Assembly (NCBI GenBank): GCA_965215385.1 | Contig: OZ244059.1 | Span: forward strand, 248,001-312,000 | Source: JAPORY01 sp965215385 | GTDB lineage: Bacteria > Pseudomonadota > Alphaproteobacteria > Rhodobacterales > Rhodobacteraceae | Length of the DNA: 64,000 nt | Direction of reading: 5' to 3' | In this document: one piece after another, positions 46,214 to 53,897 of the stretch | How positions within the stretch are numbered: the first letter of the stretch is position 1 | Layout: each line of letters starts with the position of its first letter | Made by a program: the position numbers and the translations under genes | The notes under the pieces: generated by a model | The model's input: only the letters and a program-made list of their open reading frames with translations | What the model was told of the DNA's origin: nothing | Database searches by the model: none

Positions 46214-48072
46214 CAGAACTAATGCCCCATCAAATCCCTTTGCCGATGCCAACACAAGATTTGCGCAGTCGTTATCAAGACGCAAATGCACCCGGAGCCA
46301 CGTCTTCATGGCAGGTTTATTGCTGGCGTATAGCGGTATTTCTTCCAGCCTTGCTGGCGACCAGCGGCCTAGCTCTCATGCTCAGGGATTGGTTTAGTGA
46401 GGACGGATATGATACATTAGAAACGATACTTATCATACTGATTGCATTTAACTTCTTCTGGATTTCATTCGCATTTTTTAATGTCGTTGTTGGTGTTTTT
46501 TCATTAGTTCGTGGCCAGTTTGGTGAAACCCCTACGGCGACTACGCCCCTAGAGGTCGCGCTACTAGTTCCGATACATAATGAGGTACCTTGGTATGTTC
46601 TCGGCAACGCTGTTGCGATGTTGCGAGAGTTAGGTCAACAGGACAGTTGCCATACTTATCACTTATTCATTTTATCCGACACAACTGACGAAGTGATTGC
46701 TGCTCAGGAAGCACGGGCAATTCAGGCTCTGCGCTCAAAATTAGCCCCCGAGTTGTCGCTGTACTATCGTCGTCGCGCGATCAACCATAAACGCAAAGTC
46801 GGGAATATTGCCGACTGGGTACGGCGCTGGGGCGGGGGTTATTCGGCGATGATTGTGCTTGATGCCGATAGCTTAATGACGGGGCGAGCGATTGATCATC
46901 TTGCTGATACGTTGGCCAGCGAGGCAAGCGTTGGCCTAGTGCAGAGTTTTCCGCACCTCGTCAATGCCAAAACGGTGTTCGGTCGAACACAACAGTTTGC
47001 CAATGGAATATTTGGTACAGTTTTTGCGGAGGGATTGGCGCGGTGGTCTGGGAAAGAAGGCAATTACTGGGGTCACAACGCCATAATTCGAACTCAAGCT
47101 TTCGCAGCTTGCGCTGGTTTACCGAACTTGCGCCGGCGAGGCGGAAGAGTAAGTCTGATCTTATCCCATGATTTTGTTGAGGCATCTTTGATACGGCGCG
47201 CCGGGTGGGGCGTACGCTTCCTCACCCGACTCCAGGGAAGTTATGAGGAAACGCCGGCAACCCTTATTGATCATATCAAACGAGATCGGCGCTGGTGCTG
47301 TGGCAATCTCCAACATCTACGACTGCTGCTATCGAACGGATTTCACGCGGTTAACCGATTTCATCTTCTGCATGGTGCTGTCGGATACCTGTTATCGGGC
47401 TTTTGGTTAATTTTGCTCGTTTCTTGGGCATTATTAGGGAATGGTGAAGAAGCGAGCGTCCTATCGTACTTTTCACCCGACAACCCCCTGATTCCAGCTT
47501 GGCCAACCATGAGTGACGGGCAGCCCGTTTTCTTCCTGTTACTAATGTACGCGACGCTCTTGGCACCGAAGTTAATTGGCGTTGCAGCTTTGCCGTTAAC
47601 TGAGTTGCGACTCCGTGACTTAGGGGGAACTAGACGATTTCTTACGTCGGTATTATTTGAGGTCGTTTTATCAGTGCTTTACGCGCCAATCTTAATGGTG
47701 CAGCAGATGCTCGCGGTAATCTCAAATATTGTTGGCTTACCGCCAAGCTGGGAATCGCAGATTCGCGATGGTGGCCGATATTCTGCAAAAACTCACCTTC
47801 GGTATCATTGCTTAGAAACAGTCATCGGTGTTGGTCTGATGGTTGGGATTGTTGCAGGACTGGTAACCCTGTGGCTACTACCGATTGCAATTAGTCTAGC
47901 ATTTGCAGTGCCACTGTCGCTCCTTAGCGGCTGTCAGCTACCGGTATGGGCGAAATCCCACTTGGCAACTGCTGAGACATTTTGTGAGCCTAGCGTCATC
48001 GGAGCGGCAGTAAGTTATCGAAATCAATTGCGCGACTATTTGCATTGTTCGACTATGACTCCAGCCGAATAA
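46210..48072 (+). CDS. opgH: Glucan glucosyltransferase OpgH
   Basis: Inner-membrane processive glucosyltransferase building the beta-1,2 glucan backbone from UDP-glucose. The 620-residue protein has membrane helices at about 40-65 and 75-105, then the GT2 domain with VPIHNE, VLDADSLM (DxD), SHDFVEA and the R/W-rich RDRRWCCGN box, followed by four or so further helices. It is shorter than the 847-residue E. coli protein, lacking part of the cytoplasmic N-terminus, as is usual in alphaproteobacteria. Its start overlaps the opgG stop. Confidence 0.93.
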   Translation: MTELMPHQIPLPMPTQDLRSRYQDANAPGATSSWQVYCWRIAVFLPALLATSGLALMLRDWFSEDGYDTLETILIILIAFNFFWISFAFFNVVVGVFSLVRGQFGETPTATTPLEVALLVPIHNEVPWYVLGNAVAMLRELGQQDSCHTYHLFILSDTTDEVIAAQEARAIQALRSKLAPELSLYYRRRAINHKRKVGNIADWVRRWGGGYSAMIVLDADSLMTGRAIDHLADTLASEASVGLVQSFPHLVNAKTVFGRTQQFANGIFGTVFAEGLARWSGKEGNYWGHNAIIRTQAFAACAGLPNLRRRGGRVSLILSHDFVEASLIRRAGWGVRFLTRLQGSYEETPATLIDHIKRDRRWCCGNLQHLRLLLSNGFHAVNRFHLLHGAVGYLLSGFWLILLVSWALLGNGEEASVLSYFSPDNPLIPAWPTMSDGQPVFFLLLMYATLLAPKLIGVAALPLTELRLRDLGGTRRFLTSVLFEVVLSVLYAPILMVQQMLAVISNIVGLPPSWESQIRDGGRYSAKTHLRYHCLETVIGVGLMVGIVAGLVTLWLLPIAISLAFAVPLSLLSGCQLPVWAKSHLATAETFCEPSVIGAAVSYRNQLRDYLHCSTMTPAE

Positions 48073-48377
48073 GGGTGCTTTACTCGAGCAGGGGTTACCG
48101 AAAGCACTATCGTTGCGACTGCGGGGACTTGCAAATCCTACTAGGTGTTTGGCGCATAATATGTATTATGTTAAAACAATGGCCGTGCAGAGCTAACCTT
48201 TATCGCTTTTTAAAAAACTTTCTCGCGGGTCCGTAATTTTACGAACTCTTACTGACGCTCGTCCTGGCCTGGTTCAAGCCGGCTTCGCCGAGTTTCATGC
48301 TTCAGACGTTGGAGTCGGAATCGATCAATTCGATGGAGTTCGAAGGCTGAATGGCCGCCGCGTCATTTGTTTCAAAG

Positions 48378-48987
48378 TTTGATGTTGACGATATTAGCGT
48401 TGAGACACTCTTGTTCCAGACGGGATATCTGACCATCAACGAGCGATGCCGCGAGGGCGCAGAACTCTCTACAAATTGGATTATGCCAATTCCGAAGTCC
48501 GACTCAGCTTAAATGCTGAACTACTCAGCTTTTTCTCCAAGAACGGTCGGGTGCCGGTGGCGGCAGGCCGCAGCTTGTGCACTCACCGAGCGACCAACGA
48601 CTTTGAGAGTTTTGGTGATGAACCCAAAGCCGGTTTCGCTTCTTTTCGTTACTAATGGCTTGCAACGGGTAATCGAGCAGGTCACGTGGCTTGGTACGGC
48701 AGCCTCCTGCACATACGTTTTTGAGCAATTGGCTTCGAGGTCCGTAGCGAAGAGGCCGCAAGTCACGGTCGCGCGGCTATGGTGGTGGAGATTGACGATC
48801 AGGTCTTTGTCCTTGAGTTTAAGATGGCCAAATACACCGTCAGGCGAGTGAGGCCGAGGTCGCGATGGCGGCAGCGGTCGCGCTCAAATCAGCTTTCCAG
48901 CCGCTGCGCGAGCGTGGCTACGGCAACAAATATCGTGTTAGCGGTCGGAAAGTTCATCTGATTGCCGTCGCCTGCGGGCGCAAGTAG
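48378..48987 (+). pseudogene. Relic of an AAA-ATPase/PD-(D/E)xK (DUF1703) protein
   Basis: The C-terminal half of a DUF1703-type protein in pieces. Readable fragments are FDVDDISVETLLFQTGYLTI, then in another frame YKLDYANSEVRLSLNAEL, then MVVEIDDQVFVLEFKMA (nuclease core strand), and finally LRERGYGNKYRVSGRKVHLI up to TAG 48985-48987. At least three frame changes separate them, and the N-terminal ATPase is missing. It lies in a GC-richer stretch without other genes. The remaining sequence from 48073 to 49196 holds nothing else I can identify. Confidence 0.65.
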
Positions 48988-49146
48988 ATGGAACCCACTA
49001 AAGATACAGGCGCAGCCAGAGCCACCTGAATAATCGCCGCGAACAGGACAAAACTGGTCTCAAATTTTTCCGAAAGTTCCAGCATCGTCTTGTCAATTGA
49101 AGTCAATGCCTAGTAGTGGCTCGGTTTGAAATCAGGATTGCATGGG

Positions 49147-49174
49147 AGGAGGGCAGCCCGCGTGCTGCCCTCCT
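49147..49174. terminator. Strong hairpin downstream of the secreted-protein gene
   Basis: AGGAGGGCAGC and GCTGCCCTCCT form an 11-bp perfect stem with a 6-base loop. It lies 22 bases past the stop of the minus-strand gene at 49197. There is no T-run on either side, so it is either a weak terminator or an RNA-stabilising structure. Confidence 0.45.
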
Positions 49175-49196
49175 GTGCCTCTGATCTGCCGGCCCG

Positions 49197-50028
49197 TCAG
49201 GGGAAGCGCCGATCGACCGTGACATCGCAATATTTGGCGTAGGCCGGCGCACCGGCCATCTGCAGCTGCGGCGTCGGCCAACTGGGCGGGCCGCAATGAC
49301 CGGCGGTCCCGAAGGTGGCCCCATAGCCTGCCGCATTGACAACGGTATCAAAGCCCGGGGGCGGAGTCGGATTCTTCAGGTCCCAGCAGCGGTTCACACC
49401 GACACGGGCGGCATGGCACACCTTGCCCCAGATCCGCACCCTGAAGATGCCCCTGCTCTCGGTTCGTTTCGGGGTATATGAATTTTCTTGCTGCTGCGGG
49501 GTGCGCCCAGAGTACCCGACGACACGCAGTGCCTCCGTGTCTTCGTCACCACACCGCGGGTACTCTTTATTGGCGGTGAACGTCCGGCCCATGAAGGTCA
49601 CGCTGCGCGAGCACTTTTGGGTCGTATAGGTCTGGCAGGCGATGGCGATAGCACCGCCACGGGAATAGGTGCCGGTCGGGTTGTGGAATTCGACCCCGCC
49701 GCTGAGTCCCGGACTGTGGGCGCAATGGTAATTAGGTCCCACGCCGAAGGTCGTCTTGTCGTGAGTCATTCTGTTCGAGTGGTCCAAAGCCTCGATCGTC
49801 AGGTTGTTGACCACGCCGGTCAAGGTCAGATTGTTAACTCTGGGCGCCGGCCAGACTATGTTCTGGTTCAGACCGGTAACATGAGTGACCAGGGAGTCCA
49901 AAACCTGTGAAACGTGGGCCGCCCGCTCCAGCTGTGCTGATGCCGGCAGGGCGATGGCCGCACTCAGCAGGACAGCGGCGAAAGCCTTAAGAAAAAGTGT
50001 GTGTGTGGGGGGGGGGCAATCGGATCAT
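49197..50028 (-). CDS. Secreted protein of unknown family, start out of frame across a G tract
   Basis: A 235-codon open body is preceded in frame by a fine signal peptide (FLKAFAAVLLSAAIALPASA). The only good start is ATG 50028 with GGGAGAG about 5-7 bases upstream, but it is one base out of frame: reading through (G)10 gives a 13-residue peptide and a stop. With 9 or 12 G, or one more GT unit, the frame is restored to about 276 residues. The mature part has several cysteines (CGDED, CHAARV, CWDLK, CGPPSW), likely disulfides. I recognise no family. The gene is GC-richer than its surroundings. It may be phase-variable, a pseudogene, or mis-sequenced at the homopolymer. Confidence 0.55.
49997..50016. 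repeat. (GT)5(G)10 simple-sequence tract
   Basis: Five GT units (49997-50006) run directly into ten G (50007-50016), between the start codon and the signal-peptide core of the minus-strand secreted-protein gene. Both parts are prone to slipped-strand length change. It is by far the longest homopolymer I noticed in the window. Confidence 0.9.
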
Positions 50029-50370
50029 AGCGTCTCTCCCATATGTTCAAGTGCCCGGTGAACGCACCAAGCAACGGACAATTTAACTTGCAAGCAAAGG
50101 TACCAGTCCGGCGCGGCAGATGTCAACAGGCAATGACATTCGGATAAGAAAGCTCCTTCACTTTTGGCACCAGCCGCACAATCAGGTTTTAATGTGACCA
50201 ATTTATGACGTTTGATTAGGCGGGTCTTTAAATAGATGCGCTTATACCGACGTACGCAAGTCGACAAACTGGCACACGGATATTACAAGGCATACCAAGC
50301 AACATTCGCTCCAATCGTGATGAATGGGTAACAGTCCATCTCTTCGCGGCGCACAGCTTAACACAAATTA

Positions 50371-51047
50371 CTAGCCCTTCATATTATTCACTTTTTTGAT
50401 CGCTTTCTTACGAGTCAGGGCACCAAAAATTGTTTGCAGTTCTTCCCCAAATTCTACCCCAGAACTCATGTGGCCTTGCGGTGGATTTGTGGGTAGGGTT
50501 GAAAATGTCGTACAAGGCAGAAAAATTGCATCTCCCTCCTCATCTTGACACACAGCTGTTACAACATTATCCACTGTCATCTGATGGGCATCACCACCGC
50601 CGGCAGGCAGATTTTCAAATCTGACACCGATCGTGACTGTACCCGAATGACCAGTTGGAAGGCCTTCACAATAATCGTCCGATATTCAGACACTGATTTC
50701 CATAGTTTCCTCATAACTGTATGTGTTCGGCTCACTGCCCTCTTTCGTGCTATCCCAGCCAGCTGTTTGCCCCCGGTTTTTGGATCTATTCCCCAACCCT
50801 TGTCTCCTGCAACATTGAGCTGATACGAGAGTGGTTGACGCTCTGAAGGCCAGTTGTTTGCCTTGTATTTTAAACACACATTAACCTTTGTACCTTCCAC
50901 GGCGTTAATGAGGCTCGGATATGTAGTTTCAGTGTTTGGATAACTGCAGGTTACCAGGGAAGTCGAATCCTCCTGCCCGAAACTTGCCACTGGTACCAAC
51001 ACCGTAGCTGCACAGACAATTCCGGCGAAAACAACCCTTGATCTCAT
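50371..51047 (-). pseudogene. Secreted protein gene with one frameshift and one nonsense codon
   Basis: Starts with a good signal peptide (VVFAGIVCAATVLVPVASFG) and reads VEGTKVNVCLKYKANNWPSE to a five-G run at 50770-50774. One extra G would join it to TAGWDSTKEGSEPNTYSYEE in the next frame. That frame meets a TGA at 50686-50688 and then continues uninterrupted (ISDDYCEGLPTGHSGTVTIG ... DNVVTAVCQDEEGDAIFLPC) to 50371. The ancestor was a secreted protein of about 225 residues with paired cysteines, possibly beta-rich. I recognise no family. It is the second secreted gene in tandem broken at a G run. Confidence 0.6.
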
Positions 51048-51444
51048 CCTAATGTTCAGGTCGTTGGTCTTTCTGTCTCTCGATAGATTTCAAACAAACT
51101 CGAATTTTCTCATCCGTTAAACAGCGGTGTCCAAACTGACTTGGAAGTAACGAGAAGCTCTCTAATCGTTGGTCGTTGCAGCTTCCCAAAACCGGAGAAA
51201 CGCACGCCAGGCCAGATGGAAAATACCTCATATTTACGTTATTGATGTTGAGTGATATATTGGCAATTAAGGGGAGTTAATTTGTTACCGTTCTTTTGCC
51301 ACCAAGTCCGACGCTAAACTTTTTCTCAGGCTTTCAACCGGCAATTTCGGTTAGTAATGTTAAGGGGGTTCTGGTGGCAGCAGTCACACCATAATGATAC
51401 CAAGTCGCGATAGTGGCAAAACTGAGAGTAGCAAAATCAGTGGG

Positions 51445-51471
51445 GAAAAAGCCCCGGATCTCGGCTTTTTC
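51445..51471. terminator. Hairpin upstream of aroQ, first of two
   Basis: GAAAAAGCC (51445-51453) and GGCTTTTTC (51463-51471) form a 9-bp stem with a 9-base loop. The A and T runs are within the stem, so it could terminate in either direction. It lies in the leader region of aroQ. Confidence 0.5.
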
Positions 51472-51498
51472 GCAGGCTCTATATAACCCCTTGATCAG

Positions 51499-51519
51499 GT
51501 TTGCGTGGCAAACTTTTTT
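51499..51519 (+). terminator. Intrinsic terminator just upstream of aroQ
   Basis: GTTTGC and GCAAAC pair across a GTG triloop and are followed at once by six T. It lies 70 bases before the aroQ start, in the same orientation and with no plus-strand gene immediately upstream, which suggests attenuation rather than simple termination. Confidence 0.55.
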
Positions 51520-51588
51520 CCTTCGCAGATAACCCGAAAACGTTTAAAACTCGCCGCAAGTAATTCCCCAATCATTGCAAGCAAACCA

Positions 51589-52035
51589 ATGAAGTCAGTC
51601 CTAATTCTAAACGGCCCCAACCTAAATCTCTTGGGCACTAGACAAGTCGAGATTTATGGGAAGACAACCCTCAAACAAATCATTGAGCGATGTCGAAAAT
51701 ACGGTAACAGTATCGGACTTGAGGTCAAAGACGCGCAATCCAATCAAGAAGGCGTCCTGATTAACTTCATCCACCGAGCCGCCGCGACCCACACCGATGG
51801 CATCGTTCTTAATGCCGGAGCTTATACGCATACGTCAATTGCAATCATGGATGCGATTTCGAGTGTTGGCATACCTGTCGTCGAAGTCCACTTGAGTGAT
51901 ATTCAAGCGCGAGAAACATTTCGTCAGTTTTCTTACATCTCACTCGTAGCCATTGCACAAATCGGCGGTAAAGGCCCAGACGGCTATATTGAAGCATTGG
52001 ATATATTAGCCAAACATATAGGTTCTGAGTCGTAA
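51589..52035 (+). CDS. aroQ: Type II 3-dehydroquinate dehydratase
   Basis: Shikimate-pathway dehydratase of the small dodecameric class. From ATG 51589 it is 148 residues, the family size; the frame is open further upstream but only adds unrelated sequence over the terminator. Motifs: ILNGPNLNLLGTR, the catalytic tyrosine in EIYG, SNQEGVLINFIH, NAGAYTHTSIAI with the catalytic histidine, and EVHLSDIQARETFR. The usual accB-accC neighbours are absent. The region in front contains two stem-loops that could regulate it. Confidence 0.95.
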   Translation: MKSVLILNGPNLNLLGTRQVEIYGKTTLKQIIERCRKYGNSIGLEVKDAQSNQEGVLINFIHRAAATHTDGIVLNAGAYTHTSIAIMDAISSVGIPVVEVHLSDIQARETFRQFSYISLVAIAQIGGKGPDGYIEALDILAKHIGSES

Positions 52036-52074
52036 GCACTACAATGCGTTGATATGACAGACATCACTACTCTC

Positions 52075-52093
52075 GACGACCATTATGGTCGTC
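52075..52093. promoter_or_regulatory. Perfect 9-bp inverted repeat before the formate dehydrogenase genes
   Basis: GACGACCAT-T-ATGGTCGTC, a 19-base near-palindrome, sits 40 bases after aroQ and 112 bases before the formate dehydrogenase start. No T-run follows, so an operator for a dimeric regulator is more likely than a terminator. No regulator gene is adjacent. Confidence 0.4.
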
Positions 52094-52204
52094 AGTGAAC
52101 GCATGGTCTGGGGCTACCAACCCAATGAAATTTAAGTTGACGAAAGCAACCGTTGGTGCCAATTGTCAGCCAGTGACTGGCACTCTCGGCGTGAAGGAGA
52201 CGAG

Positions 52205-53896
52205 ATGGCAACATCTGATGATTCCCTCGGTATTTGGAAGAAAAAATACACCGGAAAATCCCGACATTCGCCCAAAGGCCGTCAGATCAATGACGACGCT
52301 AGGGCACAAATTACTGCCCTCCTAACAGACCTCCCGCGACGACGCGATCTACTGATTGAGTTTATTCACTTGGTGCAGGACGCCTACGGACACGTGTCGG
52401 AAGATCATATTGCCGCGTTAGCTCACGAACTAAAGTTATCGCAAGCTGATGTCTACGAAGTCGCGACTTTCTATTCTCATTTCGACGTCGTAAAAGCGGG
52501 CGAAACCCCGCCGCCCCCCCTCACCGTTCGCGTATGCGACTCGCTAAGTTGTGAATTGGCCGGCGCTCAAGTTCTTGTTAGTGCCTTACGGCAAAAGGTT
52601 AATCCCATTGAGGTGCGAGTACTCCGGGCACCGTGCATGGGCCGTTGCGATACCGCTCCTATTGCCGAGGTCGGACATCATCACATCGATTATGCGAATC
52701 ACTTACGCGTTCTGTCGGCAATTTCGGCAAAACATGTCCACCCCGTCGTGCATCCTTATCGATCCTATGCCGACTATGTCAACAAGGGCGGCTATCAAGT
52801 CCTGAATTCCCTGCGCACTGGCAACAATTGGCAAAAGGTACAAGAGTCCGTTTTGTCTAGCGGCTTGCGCGGACTCGGCGGTGCTGGCTTTCCTACTGGA
52901 AAGAAATGGGCTTTTGTGCGCAGCTATGAGGCACCCCGTTATCTTGCGGTTAATGCCGATGAAGGGGAACCCGGCACCTTCAAAGATCGATATTTTCTTG
53001 AACAAGAGCCACACCTGTTTCTTGAAGGAACGCTGATCGCTGCTTGGGTGATAGCAGCCGAAAAGGTATTCATTTATCTTCGCGACGAATACCCAGCAGC
53101 AAGAAAAATACTACTAGATGAAATCAAACTACTCGAATCGGTTGGTCTAATTTCCAAAAACTTCATCGACCTTAGGCGTGGTGCCGGTGCTTATATTTGC
53201 GGTGAAGAAAGTGCGATGATCGAGTCAATTGAAGGTAAACGTGGCTTGCCACGTCACCGCCCGCCCTTCGTCGCCCAAGCCGGCATATTCAACCAACCAA
53301 CCCTTGTTCACAACGTCGAAACTTTGGTATGGGTGGCAAGAATTATGCGCGAAGGTCCCGAAATTCTCAACTCCGTCATTCACAACGGACGCGTCGGGCT
53401 GCGAAACTACTCGGTTTCAGGCCGTGTAGAAAATCCCGGCCTGTACCTCTTGCCTGCGGGTTCAACAGTGCTTGAAATCATCAAAGCTGCTGGCGGAATG
53501 TTGGCAGGCCATACGTTCAAAGCTTATCAACCCGGGGGACCGTCATCGGGTTTGCTCCCCGCTTCGATTAGCGATGTACCACTCGATTTCGATACCCTTC
53601 AGGAATATGACACCTTTATTGGGTCGGCTGCCGTCGTAATTCTGTCCGACAAAGATTCAGCGAGAGGCGCAGCACTCAATATGTTACGCTTTTTTGAGGA
53701 CGAGAGTTGCGGCCAATGTACGCCGTGCCGCAACGGGTGCGAGAAAGCTGTACAACTTATGCACGAGCCGCATTGGGATCAAACGCTGCTATCCGACCTG
53801 TGTCAAGTCATGGGCGATGCATCAATCTGCGGTCTCGGACAGGCCGCCGTGAATCCTATTCGCTCGACAATGAAACACTTCGCCCACGAAATCTAA
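52205..53896 (+). CDS. NAD-dependent formate dehydrogenase beta subunit (fused NuoE-NuoF)
   Basis: A 563-residue diaphorase subunit. Residues about 20-150 are NuoE/FdsG-like: a helical part (EVATFYSHFD) then a thioredoxin-like [2Fe-2S] domain with CDSLSCE and CMGRCD. The remainder is NuoF-like with GLRGLGGAGFPTGKKW (FMN), VNADEGEPGTFKDR (NADH) and the [4Fe-4S] site CGQCTPCRNGC. ATG 52205 has AGGAG 6 bases upstream. One-piece beta subunits of this size occur in the two-subunit FDH1 of Methylobacterium and relatives rather than in the fdsGBACD type. It is 1 base from the alpha-subunit gene. Confidence 0.92.
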   Translation: MATSDDSLGIWKKKYTGKSRHSPKGRQINDDARAQITALLTDLPRRRDLLIEFIHLVQDAYGHVSEDHIAALAHELKLSQADVYEVATFYSHFDVVKAGETPPPPLTVRVCDSLSCELAGAQVLVSALRQKVNPIEVRVLRAPCMGRCDTAPIAEVGHHHIDYANHLRVLSAISAKHVHPVVHPYRSYADYVNKGGYQVLNSLRTGNNWQKVQESVLSSGLRGLGGAGFPTGKKWAFVRSYEAPRYLAVNADEGEPGTFKDRYFLEQEPHLFLEGTLIAAWVIAAEKVFIYLRDEYPAARKILLDEIKLLESVGLISKNFIDLRRGAGAYICGEESAMIESIEGKRGLPRHRPPFVAQAGIFNQPTLVHNVETLVWVARIMREGPEILNSVIHNGRVGLRNYSVSGRVENPGLYLLPAGSTVLEIIKAAGGMLAGHTFKAYQPGGPSSGLLPASISDVPLDFDTLQEYDTFIGSAAVVILSDKDSARGAALNMLRFFEDESCGQCTPCRNGCEKAVQLMHEPHWDQTLLSDLCQVMGDASICGLGQAAVNPIRSTMKHFAHEI

Positions 53897-53897
53897 A

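Noticed and set aside
51049..51231. 60-codon minus-strand frame directly upstream of the second secreted-protein gene
   Set aside because: It ends next to that gene's start, which is suggestive, but there is no signal peptide, ribosome site or family; too little to call.
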